A stretch of DNA of 58,345 nucleotides from Opitutia bacterium. Its GTDB lineage: Bacteria; Verrucomicrobiota; Verrucomicrobiia; Opitutales; Coraliomargaritaceae. The notes below the pieces were generated by a model. It saw only the letters and a list, made by a program, of their open reading frames with translations, had not been told where the DNA came from and made no database searches. The translations under genes and the position numbers were made by a program. Below, one piece after another: positions 38,304 through 48,398 of the stretch; position 1 is the stretch's first letter, and each line of letters opens with the position of its first letter. The stretch covers positions 1 through 58,345 of the forward strand of contig JAQXBA010000116.1 in assembly GCA_029252625.1 (NCBI GenBank), in the 5' to 3' direction.

Positions 38304-39338
38304 ATGACAAACACTCCAACAAAAATTAATTCGATCAAAGAAATCGCGAAAATTGCAAATTGCTCGATCGCCACGGTCTCTAACACATTGAACAATAAAG
38401 GCCGCATTAGCAAAGAGGTTCGGGATAATATTTTAGCAATCTGTAAAAAACACGGCTACCTCCCCAACTCAGCCGGGCGCAACTTACGCCGTCGGCGCAA
38501 TGAAACAGTAGGATTGATGTTCTACCCTTCTTCCGCCGCAATCTTTCGTAATGTTTTTTACGCTGAAATCATGGAGGCCCTAGAAATTGAGATGGATGCG
38601 CATGGCTATGATTTATTACTCTCCGGCCATAATTCTGAATATAACTCGAACCAACCACCGCGCTTTCTATTACAAGGTAAAGCTGACGCGATTATTATGC
38701 TTGGGCGCTTCCCTAGAGAGCACATTCAGGGGATCAAGGATTTTGGCACGCCAGTCATGCAACTCGACGGCTATCGCAAGAAGATCGAAGTCGATTACGT
38801 CACCACTGATGGCTTTGCTGCCAACGAACAAATTGTCGATCACTTAGTTCGACTCGGACACCGAAACATTATCTTTATGGCATACGCACATGAAGATACC
38901 AATGCAAGCCAACGAGAAAAAGGCTTCTTTTCTGCGATCGAAAAACACCAATTGTCAAAAAAATCCTGCATCAGCCTTCGCGACTTCGACAACACGAACG
39001 AAGCATACCAAAGCCTAAAGCGCCTTCTAAATTCAAAACGTGCGCCGACTGCAATTATAGCTGTTAACGACACACTGGCCGCCGAGATTCAACAAGCCCT
39101 CCAAGCAGATGGGTTTTCTATACCTGCTGATATCAGCATTTTCGGCTTTAACGACGACACGGATAGCCGCCAGGCCAATCCTCAAATTTCAACAGTTCGT
39201 ATCAATAAACAATTACTCGGTAAAGTTGGCGCAGCGATGGTAATCAAACGCATCGAAAAGCCTAGCACTCCGCTACAGAGTTTCAGTCTTCCGGTCGATC
39301 TCATTCACAGAGAATCAGTTGCAAAACCCCCACGGTAA
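38304..39338 (+). CDS. LacI-family transcriptional regulator
   Basis: A DNA-binding repressor of 344 residues. The helix-turn-helix is at about residues 10-30 (SIKEIAKIANCSIATVSNTL). The hinge helix GYLPNSAGRNLRRRR follows, then a periplasmic-binding-protein-like sensor domain (ETVGLMFYP ... DAIIMLGRFP ... YVTTDGFAANEQIVDHLVRLGHRNI). I chose the ATG at 38304 over an in-frame TTG at 38271 because LacI proteins begin shortly before the helix-turn-helix. It is the only regulator in the accessory region and is the best candidate to bind the TAAACGTTTA sites, including the one in its own divergent promoter region. The inducer is probably a breakdown sugar. Confidence 0.94.
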   Translation: MTNTPTKINSIKEIAKIANCSIATVSNTLNNKGRISKEVRDNILAICKKHGYLPNSAGRNLRRRRNETVGLMFYPSSAAIFRNVFYAEIMEALEIEMDAHGYDLLLSGHNSEYNSNQPPRFLLQGKADAIIMLGRFPREHIQGIKDFGTPVMQLDGYRKKIEVDYVTTDGFAANEQIVDHLVRLGHRNIIFMAYAHEDTNASQREKGFFSAIEKHQLSKKSCISLRDFDNTNEAYQSLKRLLNSKRAPTAIIAVNDTLAAEIQQALQADGFSIPADISIFGFNDDTDSRQANPQISTVRINKQLLGKVGAAMVIKRIEKPSTPLQSFSLPVDLIHRESVAKPPR

Positions 39339-39629
39339 GCTGCTCTCAGGCATTCAATCGGGACCCTTGAATGATTCATTAATCATTAAAATGGATAAAA
39401 GATTGTGCCTCGCTGCTAAATTGACAAAAAGATGGCATCAGAATTTCAACATTCCGATTAGAATCAGCAAACGAGCCATTTAGCTTAGAATTAAACTAGC
39501 TGCTGTTCTAGTAAAGATCCGATGCATGTCGTACACGTCTAAGCACTGCATCAAAAGTTTGACTGTATTTTCACAATTACTTTGCTTTTTTCTCGCAGTA
39601 TCGATTAAACGTTTTGGCTTAAATTAACT
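39339..39629. other. AT-rich promoter region with operator
   Basis: These 291 bases between the regulator gene and the GH-A-like gene contain no open frame of note. The sequence is AT-rich, with the operator at its right edge. Confidence 0.4.
39606..39615. promoter_or_regulatory. LacI-type operator before hydrolase-symporter operon
   Basis: TAAACGTTTT, one mismatch from the perfect palindrome, ends 14 bases before the ATG at 39630, the same close position as at the 34579 sulfatase. Confidence 0.7.
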
Positions 39630-40895
39630 ATGAAACCACATCCATTCATCAATAACCACTGCCTCGATGGCGGGAAGCTTTGGGTCGACGGCGAGCACCT
39701 CTTTTTAAAAACAGGCAAACCATTGAGGGACTTTGGCAATGTAAAGCAAATCGATCGCCTAATCGCCGACCTCCCCATCATCGCGAGCAAAGGTTACAAC
39801 AATCTTTCTTTAAACTGCTACTGGCACCACTTCAATCCATCCGGCGATGGTCAAATTGAAACAGATACAGCACCGCTGAAGAAACTTATCGAGGCAATCA
39901 AAGCACTTGGTATGTATGTCAGCCTCTCCGTTGAAACATACGGCGTTGGTGGTGGGCAGATTCCGCAAGGATTCTGGGAGAAGAATCCAACTGCGCTCGC
40001 AGTCAATCACCTCGGCGAACAAGTGTCTGATACCGAATATGGGTATGGCAGCAAAGTCCCCTCCCTTTTTTCTGAAGACTACTTGAAGTCATCACGCGAC
40101 TTCATCACCAATCTAGTCAAAACGCTAGGCGCAGAGAACTTTCTTTATTTTGAAACCACAGTCGAACCACAATTTATGGGCGCACAATGGTTAGATTACT
40201 CCCAGAATGCCAAACACGCTTATACTGAGTGGATCAAACGCACGAACCATCTGGGTGCACCCATCTTCCCAGAATCATTGCCTGCCGACGAAGCATTTAT
40301 GGTAGCCAAAGAATGGAACCTCTTTAGAGCAGGTGCGCTCGCCAACTGGATTAATAATGATGCCCTCGCACTACGGGAAGGTGCAGGAGATGCCGCAATA
40401 TGGGTGGCATCTGACTACTTAGATGCAGAAGAAGACACCATGCTCCAACGTTGCGGCAATGCAGTTGAACTGCTGCGCAATATGACGGAGATCGATATCA
40501 TCCAAATTAACTGGGCTTGGTGTAACATCGAACGCAAACCGAACCAACGCGCATACGACCGCGTGAGGCAAGTCATGCAGGACACCGGCCGCGATTGGGT
40601 AGTGACAGAGCACATGACCATCAATGGTGCTGACTATTTTGAAAGTGACATGCCGGGACTGCTTGAAAATACTCTTAAAAATGGCACCAACTTCGGCTGG
40701 GAATTTGTTGATCTCGCCGCGAATCGTGACAGCAAAGAGACGAAGCCAAATGACGTCCTCCCAGGCGACTTTAAGCCTCAGCACTTCGCAGTCTATGATG
40801 CCGACTGGAACCCCAATCTAGCCATGCGGGCAGTCGAAGACAACTGGGAACACTGGATGAAAAAAGCGACCGCACCAAGCCTATCCACGACATAA
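39630..40895 (+). CDS. Cytoplasmic clan GH-A-like glycoside hydrolase
   Basis: A 421-residue TIM-barrel protein without signal peptide. The pattern resembles GH42/GH5-type clan GH-A enzymes: GYNNLSLNCYWHHFNP at an early strand, LGMYVSLSVETYG, then FETTVEPQFMG with Glu175 and Glu179 as acid/base candidates, and WVVTEHM with Glu327 as nucleophile candidate. I cannot assign a CAZy family. It heads an operon with a GH71/GH99-like enzyme (28 bases later) and a sodium symporter. Because it stays in the cytoplasm, it probably cleaves imported oligosaccharides. Confidence 0.7.
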   Translation: MKPHPFINNHCLDGGKLWVDGEHLFLKTGKPLRDFGNVKQIDRLIADLPIIASKGYNNLSLNCYWHHFNPSGDGQIETDTAPLKKLIEAIKALGMYVSLSVETYGVGGGQIPQGFWEKNPTALAVNHLGEQVSDTEYGYGSKVPSLFSEDYLKSSRDFITNLVKTLGAENFLYFETTVEPQFMGAQWLDYSQNAKHAYTEWIKRTNHLGAPIFPESLPADEAFMVAKEWNLFRAGALANWINNDALALREGAGDAAIWVASDYLDAEEDTMLQRCGNAVELLRNMTEIDIIQINWAWCNIERKPNQRAYDRVRQVMQDTGRDWVVTEHMTINGADYFESDMPGLLENTLKNGTNFGWEFVDLAANRDSKETKPNDVLPGDFKPQHFAVYDADWNPNLAMRAVEDNWEHWMKKATAPSLSTT

Positions 40896-40923
40896 CACGA
40901 ATCCCACACACCAACCCAAAACA

Positions 40924-42237
40924 ATGTGTCCACTAAGAAGTAGTCTGCCCCCTCTCGGCATCGCACTGGTCGCACTGTCTTTGCTTGCACAAACTAGTTG
41001 TGCACAAAACAGAAAAGCGACCGCTAAAACCATCCCCTCTGCCAGTGGCCTCAGTGGGAAGGTATTTGCTGGTTACCAAGGTTGGTATCGCACCCCCACT
41101 GACGGCTCTGGCTTGGGTTGGGAACATTATGAGACTTACGAGGAAGATTTTAAACCCAGCGAAGTCGGCATCGATTTCTGGCCTGACGTCAGCGAGTTAA
41201 CTGACACGGAGAAATTTGCTACCCAATTCAAACAGGCAGATGGAAGTACGGCTTACGTCTTCTCGTCACAAAATGAGACAACAGTCGATCGCCACTTTAA
41301 ATGGATGGCTGATTACGGAATTGATGGTATTTTCCTGCAACGTTTTGCGCACGACGTCTTAGAGGGCGGCCACCACCAATGGGAACTACTCCAACCATCA
41401 AACAACAAAATGGTCGAGTATGTTAAAAAAGGCGCACACGCACACGATCGCGCTTATTCGATCATGTATGACCTCACTAGCATTCGCCATGGCGAAATGC
41501 CGATGATCATGGATGACTGGCGCGGTCTCTGCGATCGACTGGAACTTTTAAGTGACCCCCATTATTTACACGAAGACGGCAAGCCTCTGGTTGCTATTTG
41601 GGGAGTCGGCTTCTCCGATAACCGAAAGTACACACTCGACGAGGTGGCGACCTTGATCGATTTCTTTAAAAATGATCCTGACTACGGGGGCTGTAGCGTG
41701 ATGCTCGGAGTACCGACTTACTGGCGCACATTGAAAAAAGATGCGACTTCGGACCCCAAGTTCCATGACGTAATACGTAGTGCTGATGCCATTCTACCTT
41801 GGACAGTTGGCCGATTTGGAGGCTCAAAAAAAGCGCTGCAGCGGGGTATTGATTATGTCTCACCCGACCAGCAATGGTGCCAACAAAATGGCGTCCACTA
41901 CATGCCGCTGGCCTTCCCTGGTTTCAGCTGGGGCAACCGCTACAAGCACCAGAATGCAAAGTATGACCATATACCACGTGAGGGCGGCCAATTCTTGTGG
42001 AATCAAGCGCTTGCTGCCAAACGCGCCGGAGCAGACACTCTCTATATTGCAATGTTCGACGAAATGGACGAGGGCACACAAATTTTCAAAGCGACCAATG
42101 ATGTACCAGTCGGCGAGAGTCCTTTCTTAAGTTACGCACCACACGCAACAGACTACTACCTTAGGCTCACCGGGGCTATTGGACGCCTTCTTCGGGATGA
42201 AATCCCCGCGTCCAAAGAAATCCCAGAGGAACTCTAA
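40924..42237 (+). CDS. GH71/GH99-like secreted glycoside hydrolase
   Basis: A 437-residue protein of the GH71/GH99-like group (often annotated xylosidase/arabinosidase in Bacteroidetes). Residues 1-27 are a signal peptide that ends LLAQTSCAQ, possibly a lipoprotein site although Gln at -3 is atypical. VFAGYQGWYRTP and DGIFLQRFAHDV lie in early barrel strands. FDEMDEGTQIFKA (Asp379 to Ala389) corresponds to the EWHEGTQIEPA acid/base region of GH99 endo-mannosidases, with Glu383 as the candidate. If true, an alpha-mannoside is a likely substrate, which agrees with the GH38-like gene. It is the middle gene of an operon. Confidence 0.8.
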   Translation: MCPLRSSLPPLGIALVALSLLAQTSCAQNRKATAKTIPSASGLSGKVFAGYQGWYRTPTDGSGLGWEHYETYEEDFKPSEVGIDFWPDVSELTDTEKFATQFKQADGSTAYVFSSQNETTVDRHFKWMADYGIDGIFLQRFAHDVLEGGHHQWELLQPSNNKMVEYVKKGAHAHDRAYSIMYDLTSIRHGEMPMIMDDWRGLCDRLELLSDPHYLHEDGKPLVAIWGVGFSDNRKYTLDEVATLIDFFKNDPDYGGCSVMLGVPTYWRTLKKDATSDPKFHDVIRSADAILPWTVGRFGGSKKALQRGIDYVSPDQQWCQQNGVHYMPLAFPGFSWGNRYKHQNAKYDHIPREGGQFLWNQALAAKRAGADTLYIAMFDEMDEGTQIFKATNDVPVGESPFLSYAPHATDYYLRLTGAIGRLLRDEIPASKEIPEEL

Positions 42238-42349
42238 ATTCAAGCATACACCACCTCCATTTTCTTCACCCATTTAAACCAGAGTCATTGGCTGTAATTT
42301 ACAGATTAATTCCATGACCTGACTTTCTCTCCCCGATTTACCCCATAAT

Positions 42350-44329
42350 ATGACATCACTCAATCTCATCGATAGCTCCATTATCGTCATTTACCTTATC
42401 GTCACGATGGGCGTAGGCCTAATGATGACTCGCAAGGCGTCACAAAGCCTCGACAATTACTATCTAGGCGGCCGCTCGCTACCTTGGTATATGCTCGGCA
42501 TGGCAGGCATGGCCAACTGGTTTGACCTAACTGGCACGATGATCATTACAGCGTTCCTCTACATGCTGGGACCCAAGGGTCTATTCATCGAATTTCGCGG
42601 TGGTGCCGTGCTAATCCTCGCCTTCCTGATTTGCTACACCGGAAAATGGCACCGCAGATCAGGCTGCATGACAGGTGCAGAATGGATTACTTACCGCTTT
42701 GGAACTGGCACAGAAGCCAAGTGGATGCGCTTCTTTAAGGCCTTCATGACCGTCGTCGCGACGATTGGCATGTTGGCTTACCTCATACGCGGAACTAGTC
42801 TGTTTGTGGGCATGTTTATTCCATTTTCTCCGATCATGGTCACCGCTGCAATTGTCGCATTTTGCACACTCTACACCATGATGGCAGGCTTTTACGGCGT
42901 CGTACTGACTGATTTAGTTCAAGGAGCGATTGTCCTCGTCGCCTGCGTAATCGTCTCGATCATTGCATTTAATTTAGTGCCAGACACGGCCTCACTCGCC
43001 GCTCTAGCAGAGTCGGTCACTGGCAATTCCACCTGGGCGTCAAGCATGCCGAAGTGGAGCACGGAAATGCCTGCCGGCTATGAGATGTATGAAAGCCTTA
43101 TACTCTTTGCTGGGTTCTATTTATTACGTAACATTATCGGCGGCATGGGCACGGGTGACGAAAATCGTTACTTTGGAGCCAAGAGTGACCGCGACTGCGC
43201 CCTTCAATCCATGCTACAAGGTGTCACCGTCGCCTTCCGCTGGCCGATGATGATGGGCTTCGCAATTCTCGGTCTGTTCTTAGTCGATCAACTCGTTCCA
43301 GATCACAGTAAAGTCGTAGAAACGACCTCCATTGTAAAAACCTATCACCCAGATATCGAAGAAGGTTTCTGGCACGAACTCACTACTGGAATCATCAACT
43401 CACCGGAATCATACGACCCTGCAATGATTTCCGCCCTCAGCCAGAATTTAGGCGATGACTGGCAGAAGCGCCTCCCAATTGTTAGCTACAGCGGTTCAGT
43501 CAATCCAGAGCAAATTCTCCCAGCCGTGCTACTCAACAGCATCCCCACTGGTCTGCGAGGCTTACTGATCGTTGCGATGCTGGCAGCCATGATGTCGACC
43601 TTGACAGGCGAGGTCAACAAGACCTCAGCTCAGGTGGTTAAAGACATTTACCAAAATAGCCTACGACCCAAGGCTAAGAACAGGGAACTCATCATCATTG
43701 CTTACCTCTCGACCGCAGGGATTGTTGCTGCAGCATTTTGGATGGGCATCTCGGCGAAGAGTATTAACAGCCTCTGGGGCTGGATTATTATGAGCCTCAC
43801 CGCGGGTGGGCTCGCTCCTTACATTTTACGCCTCTACTGGTGGCGCTGTAATGCATGGGGGCAGATCGGCGGAACTCTACTCGGTGGTATCGGCGCGGTC
43901 ACCCAGCGCATCGTCGCTCCTGAAATGTCAGAGCTCTACCAATTTGGACTCATGACTGGCCTGTCGTTTGCGGGCACCATCGGGCTCTCTTACATGACGA
44001 ACCCCACTCCGATGCCAGTTCTACGCAATTTCTACGATACCACCCGCCCCTTTGGCTGGTGGGGGCCACTCAAGGCTGCCACTGATCCCGCAAAACTAAA
44101 AATTTGGCAACGCGAGCATCGCAACGACATTATTTCAGTGCCTTTCGTCATGACTGCTCAGGTCACCCTATTCCTCATGCCGATGCAGGTTTTGATCAAA
44201 TCCTATGGCGCATTTTTTATGACACTGCCAATCTTCCTAGTCGCCGCAGTCGGGGTCTACTGGTTCTGGTGGCGTAACCTACCACCCAAAGACAACCCAG
44301 GCACAGATCGAGCCACACTCATACAATAG
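42350..44329 (+). CDS. Sodium:solute symporter (SSS family)
   Basis: An inner-membrane Na+-coupled transporter of 659 residues with about 14 membrane segments. NYYLGGRSLPWYMLGMAGMA and WFDLTGTMIITAFLYMLGP are the family N-terminal motifs. The segment GLRGLLIVAMLAAMMSTLTG with EVNKTSAQVVKDIYQ matches the sodium-site helix region. It lies 112 bases behind the GH99-like gene and probably in the same operon under the operator at 39606. In this setting it would import the mono- or oligosaccharide released outside. A SusC/SusD pair is not present. Confidence 0.92.
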   Translation: MTSLNLIDSSIIVIYLIVTMGVGLMMTRKASQSLDNYYLGGRSLPWYMLGMAGMANWFDLTGTMIITAFLYMLGPKGLFIEFRGGAVLILAFLICYTGKWHRRSGCMTGAEWITYRFGTGTEAKWMRFFKAFMTVVATIGMLAYLIRGTSLFVGMFIPFSPIMVTAAIVAFCTLYTMMAGFYGVVLTDLVQGAIVLVACVIVSIIAFNLVPDTASLAALAESVTGNSTWASSMPKWSTEMPAGYEMYESLILFAGFYLLRNIIGGMGTGDENRYFGAKSDRDCALQSMLQGVTVAFRWPMMMGFAILGLFLVDQLVPDHSKVVETTSIVKTYHPDIEEGFWHELTTGIINSPESYDPAMISALSQNLGDDWQKRLPIVSYSGSVNPEQILPAVLLNSIPTGLRGLLIVAMLAAMMSTLTGEVNKTSAQVVKDIYQNSLRPKAKNRELIIIAYLSTAGIVAAAFWMGISAKSINSLWGWIIMSLTAGGLAPYILRLYWWRCNAWGQIGGTLLGGIGAVTQRIVAPEMSELYQFGLMTGLSFAGTIGLSYMTNPTPMPVLRNFYDTTRPFGWWGPLKAATDPAKLKIWQREHRNDIISVPFVMTAQVTLFLMPMQVLIKSYGAFFMTLPIFLVAAVGVYWFWWRNLPPKDNPGTDRATLIQ

Positions 44330-44442
44330 ACCTTTTACAAAAATCAGCCTCGCCTGCAACTGCCGACAATGGCTTTTTCGAATTGTTCACAGTGCATAAA
44401 TCAGTAAGTATAGCTGCAAAATTTTGTTCGTCCATCAAGCAA

Positions 44443-44458
44443 GAATAAACGTTTATTC
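44443..44458. promoter_or_regulatory. LacI-type operator before pseudopilin-type gene (16-base palindrome)
   Basis: GAATAAACGTTTATTC is the longest perfect copy of the palindrome in the window. It lies 73 bases before the start of the 1282-residue protein. Confidence 0.78.
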
Positions 44459-44531
44459 AGCAATTGCTTTTTTACTGGTTAACACATACCTTAACACTAA
44501 TTAATAATACCCAATTTTACAGTTACCCGAA

Positions 44532-47500
44532 ATGAGACTTCGCAAGCCATCCCCCACACCGCACAATGCTCAGTCTGCCTTCGCGCTCGTGATTGCCCTG
44601 TCGCTGATGGCATTTGTCCTCTTGCTACTGCTTTCGATCACGACCCTAGTTCAAGTGGAAACCCGCTCAGCTCAAATTCAGAGCAGTCGCGTCGAGGCCC
44701 AGCAAAATGCCTATCTCGGCCTACAAATCGCGCTGGGCGAGCTGCAAAAAACAATGGGGCCAGACCAGCGCGTTTCGGCGACGGCGGATATTCTTGATGC
44801 ATCGTCTGCGGTGCGCGCTAAAACGGTCGGCGTGTGGGCTTCCGCAGACATCTCGAGTCAAAGTCTGACGAAAGGCCAATTAGTGAATTGGCTCGCCTCC
44901 GATGCAAATGACGATGAGGGCAAGCTTCGAACGGACTATAACACGACTCCATCACCAGCGACAGCATCCTCTGCGACACTAGTTGGCGTCGGCTCACTAC
45001 CTGACCTAAATAATGATGGACAGGTAGATAATCTCGACCAACAAGTCACGATCGACCTGACAAATACGAACATTGAGACCAACGGCAATACTATCGGAAA
45101 ATATGCATGGTGGATCGGCGATGAAGGGGTCAAAGCCCGCATTAATCTCGATCGAGCCGAGGCGCAATTAGGGGCCAGCAAACAACTCTCCGTGCTAGAA
45201 GCTGGCAGCTCTAGTGTTGCTAATGCCGCTGCACTGGATGGGCTTCAGAATCTATATTCGGATGTTGGAGACCCCATCGTCCCGCTGTCTAAACTCACTG
45301 AACTCGATGACCTTGATCTCATTTTAGACGTAAGCGATTCCATTCCCAAGAACTACTTCCATGACCTGACGACTTGGAGCAGTGGCGTCTTAGCAGATGT
45401 CAAAAATGGCGGCCTCAAAAAAGATCTGTCTCTGGCTTTTGAAATGGAGGATGCCGCCTTCAATGCCTCAGAATTAGGTGCGAGTGGCCCTTCCACGATC
45501 AATGCCCCTGGGTTTGGCGATGTGCAACCGGTCTTCACTTTAGACAACTCAACCGGAGCGGATGCCCACGGCCCCGTCTGGCACTTACTGAGAGACTATT
45601 ATCGGCTCTATCATCTGATGGAAAAACCCATGACAAACCCGACACTGGACGCGCGCGTCTTTGGACCAAATGTCAATCACGGCGAGCCCTCTCTCGCTCT
45701 CGGCTCCGAACTGACGAATTCGCCTGCTACCTTAGACAAACAACCTGCCATTCTTTTTGCTGGGGGAAAGGTTAAATTCTACAATCAGGGATATAACAAT
45801 GGCCCAGTTGGAGGAGGGCCCGGTGCTTTCATGTCATCACGCCATCAGGCTGATTTTAGCAAATCCGCAATTGATTTTTCGTTGCGCGATGCGGATCCCG
45901 CGCGTCTTGGGATCACCGGGGATCCACTCCGGGGCGGTGGTTTAAGCAACGGCGGCACCACTATGCCGGTGATGGTGACAGGGACATACATGCCTTATCT
46001 CATGCGTTTTATTGCTGAGATGGGAGTTTGGTTTTCGCCTTACAGCGGCTCAGTATTAGGTACAGATACGGATTATGTTCATTTAAATGAAGTGACAAGA
46101 GAGGCTTTTGTACTCCACAATCCTTATAATGTAAGACTAAGACACGAGGAAATCGGGGTCGATTGTTTTGGCTTTGATATTCAATATAGCCTAGAAGATC
46201 CCAATGGCACACCAGAGTCGTTTTACAGAAAAAGTAATGGAAGTTCAATAAACACTACAGAACAGCAAGAAAGTGAACGTCAGGTTCGCTTGCAAAACGG
46301 TTCTTTTGGATCAGGTGAGATCAAAACCTATGCTGCAAATAATTATGGAAACTCTTCAAGTGCAACCGTCCAATATGCTACTCAAGGCGCAAACCCAGCT
46401 TGGCACCATTATAAATTTGCAAATCCAAACACACTCGGCGCATTTCTTTTTGAGCGCCCTGCAATACCCTCACCTTTGGTGAATGCACCCACATTTCTTA
46501 CGTTAAATATTCATGGTGGAACGTCGCATCCTGCACTGACGAATCCCCCCTACCACAACTCAGATGCCTATAGCGTATCGTCAATTTTCTTTGCGACGTA
46601 TCTGAAGCAAAGTGGCAATTCTGCCTTTGACGGCATCTACTTACGTGACCGCTGGCCGCTAGCATCAGCAGTCGATAGCGCGATCTTATTACCAGGACCA
46701 AGACCTTTTACGGTGCAACCAGGAAGTGGCTCACGTATGTTTCCAGCTTCCAACCGACCAGTTATTACTGATTACTTTATTAATCTTTACTCAACATCGC
46801 AAGGTTCATACCCGACTGCTACTTTCGATTTTCAATTAAAGCCTGCCGAATATTTAAAGTCGGATAATTACCAAGTTCGCTACCCAGCCTTTACCAGATC
46901 GAATCCGCTCGCTCCAGTCCGAGACAATAAGAACCTGCTACCGGCAGATGATTTCATTACAAACAGTGTCGGTTTCCCGAAGTTAGCACCAGATACCGAC
47001 GTGGTGATGGCTCGCGATGGTGTTGCGGGTTTAAGTAGTAGTTTTGATCGATGGGGCCCCACCGACGGACAAAATGGAGGCGTGAGTAATCCAGTGCTCA
47101 TTGAACTGCCGACTAGCCCCGTTTTATCACTCGGCAAACTGCAGCATGCCAATCTCAGTATCCATGCGCACATGCCAGCTTTAGCAGTGGGTAACTCGCT
47201 GGCATCCGTCTACATCCCCAAAGATCAGACCTTTACCACCTTTGAGAACTACTATGGACAAGAGCGGATTTTTTATGATCTATCCTACCTGATGAATGAG
47301 GCGCTCTGGGATAGTTACTACTTCTCCAGCTATTCGATCCCTTATAACGCTGGAGCCGACGATTACGATGCGAATGGGAACAGCGTCTCTGAAATATTTG
47401 ACAACAGTTTCATTAACGAGATCGAGCCCCTGCCGAACTCGAGGATGACGCTTTCTACCAGCGCAGGAGAAAGCGTGGAAGAAGTGCGAACAAAACTGTT

Positions 47501-48380
47501 TAATGGCACAGGTATTGGGAATGAAGCCTACAAGAGAGCTGCAGAGAACCTCATGGTTCAAGGCTCTTTCAATGTGAATTCAACCTCGGTGGCTGCATGG
47601 CGCGCGGTCCTTTCGGGCGCGCGGGATTCTGCGATCTATCAATCGGGAGCAGCTGCAGAATCGTCGCTCACCGCTGGAAATACCCCGTTTTCCCGCTTCA
47701 CACAACCTGTTGCGGGCGAATCTACCGATTCTTCCGGCAGCCCTCCCGACGAGTGGGCGGGCTTCCGCTCATTGAGCGATGCCGAAATCGAAAATCTGGC
47801 GACTCAAGTTGTGGCGGAAATCCAACGACGCGTATTAGTGACGAATCTCCCCTACCTGTCATTGTCTGACTTCGTCAACAGAGAGCTCACAAACAGCGAC
47901 TTCGGGCGCACCGGCGTCATTCAAGCTGCGATTGATCGCGCCGGTCTCAACGATGGTATGAGCATCTCATCGGCGACGATCACAGAGGGCTCACTCGACG
48001 ATGCAAATAACGGACGCTTTACAAACCCAGATAATATATTGCTGGCAAATGGCAGCGACGGTTCTGGCAGCATGTCGGCGCCCACTTACCTGATGCAGGC
48101 CGACGTGCTGCAAGCGATCGGCTCGTTTATCTCAGTCCGCAGCGATACTTTTCGCATTCGTTCTTACGGGCAAAGCCTAGACCCGATTAGCGGGCAATTG
48201 CTTGCCGAAGTATGGTATGAGGCAATTGTTCAACGCACCCCCGAACCAGTGAATCCATCCAGCAACTCACCTCAGAATCCAGATTACTGGACAGCGTTGG
48301 ACACAAATGGTGAACCTGAGGCGTTTGGGAGACGCTTTAAAGTGCTCTCGATCCGTCAATTGTCTAAAGACGAAGTTTAA
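44532..48380 (+). CDS. Very large pseudopilin-type protein, Verru_Chthon cassette A-like
   Basis: A 1282-residue protein with a pilin-like N-terminus: a short positively charged leader, then one hydrophobic helix (SAFALVIALSLMAFVLLLLL), then VQVETRSAQIQSSRVEAQQNAYLGL, as in PilX/GspK-type minor pilins. KYAWWIGDEGVKARINL near residue 195 is typical of the large Verrucomicrobia proteins known as Verru_Chthon cassette protein A (from memory). A dockerin-like calcium loop, DLNNDGQVDNLD, is at residues 158-169. The other cassette members are not adjacent. The protein probably sits on or near a type II/IV secretion pilus. It has its own LacI-type operator, and a small secreted protein follows 18 bases later. 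Confidence 0.8.
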   Translation: MRLRKPSPTPHNAQSAFALVIALSLMAFVLLLLLSITTLVQVETRSAQIQSSRVEAQQNAYLGLQIALGELQKTMGPDQRVSATADILDASSAVRAKTVGVWASADISSQSLTKGQLVNWLASDANDDEGKLRTDYNTTPSPATASSATLVGVGSLPDLNNDGQVDNLDQQVTIDLTNTNIETNGNTIGKYAWWIGDEGVKARINLDRAEAQLGASKQLSVLEAGSSSVANAAALDGLQNLYSDVGDPIVPLSKLTELDDLDLILDVSDSIPKNYFHDLTTWSSGVLADVKNGGLKKDLSLAFEMEDAAFNASELGASGPSTINAPGFGDVQPVFTLDNSTGADAHGPVWHLLRDYYRLYHLMEKPMTNPTLDARVFGPNVNHGEPSLALGSELTNSPATLDKQPAILFAGGKVKFYNQGYNNGPVGGGPGAFMSSRHQADFSKSAIDFSLRDADPARLGITGDPLRGGGLSNGGTTMPVMVTGTYMPYLMRFIAEMGVWFSPYSGSVLGTDTDYVHLNEVTREAFVLHNPYNVRLRHEEIGVDCFGFDIQYSLEDPNGTPESFYRKSNGSSINTTEQQESERQVRLQNGSFGSGEIKTYAANNYGNSSSATVQYATQGANPAWHHYKFANPNTLGAFLFERPAIPSPLVNAPTFLTLNIHGGTSHPALTNPPYHNSDAYSVSSIFFATYLKQSGNSAFDGIYLRDRWPLASAVDSAILLPGPRPFTVQPGSGSRMFPASNRPVITDYFINLYSTSQGSYPTATFDFQLKPAEYLKSDNYQVRYPAFTRSNPLAPVRDNKNLLPADDFITNSVGFPKLAPDTDVVMARDGVAGLSSSFDRWGPTDGQNGGVSNPVLIELPTSPVLSLGKLQHANLSIHAHMPALAVGNSLASVYIPKDQTFTTFENYYGQERIFYDLSYLMNEALWDSYYFSSYSIPYNAGADDYDANGNSVSEIFDNSFINEIEPLPNSRMTLSTSAGESVEEVRTKLFNGTGIGNEAYKRAAENLMVQGSFNVNSTSVAAWRAVLSGARDSAIYQSGAAAESSLTAGNTPFSRFTQPVAGESTDSSGSPPDEWAGFRSLSDAEIENLATQVVAEIQRRVLVTNLPYLSLSDFVNRELTNSDFGRTGVIQAAIDRAGLNDGMSISSATITEGSLDDANNGRFTNPDNILLANGSDGSGSMSAPTYLMQADVLQAIGSFISVRSDTFRIRSYGQSLDPISGQLLAEVWYEAIVQRTPEPVNPSSNSPQNPDYWTALDTNGEPEAFGRRFKVLSIRQLSKDEV

Positions 48381-48398
48381 ACTACACCCCCTCATCTC

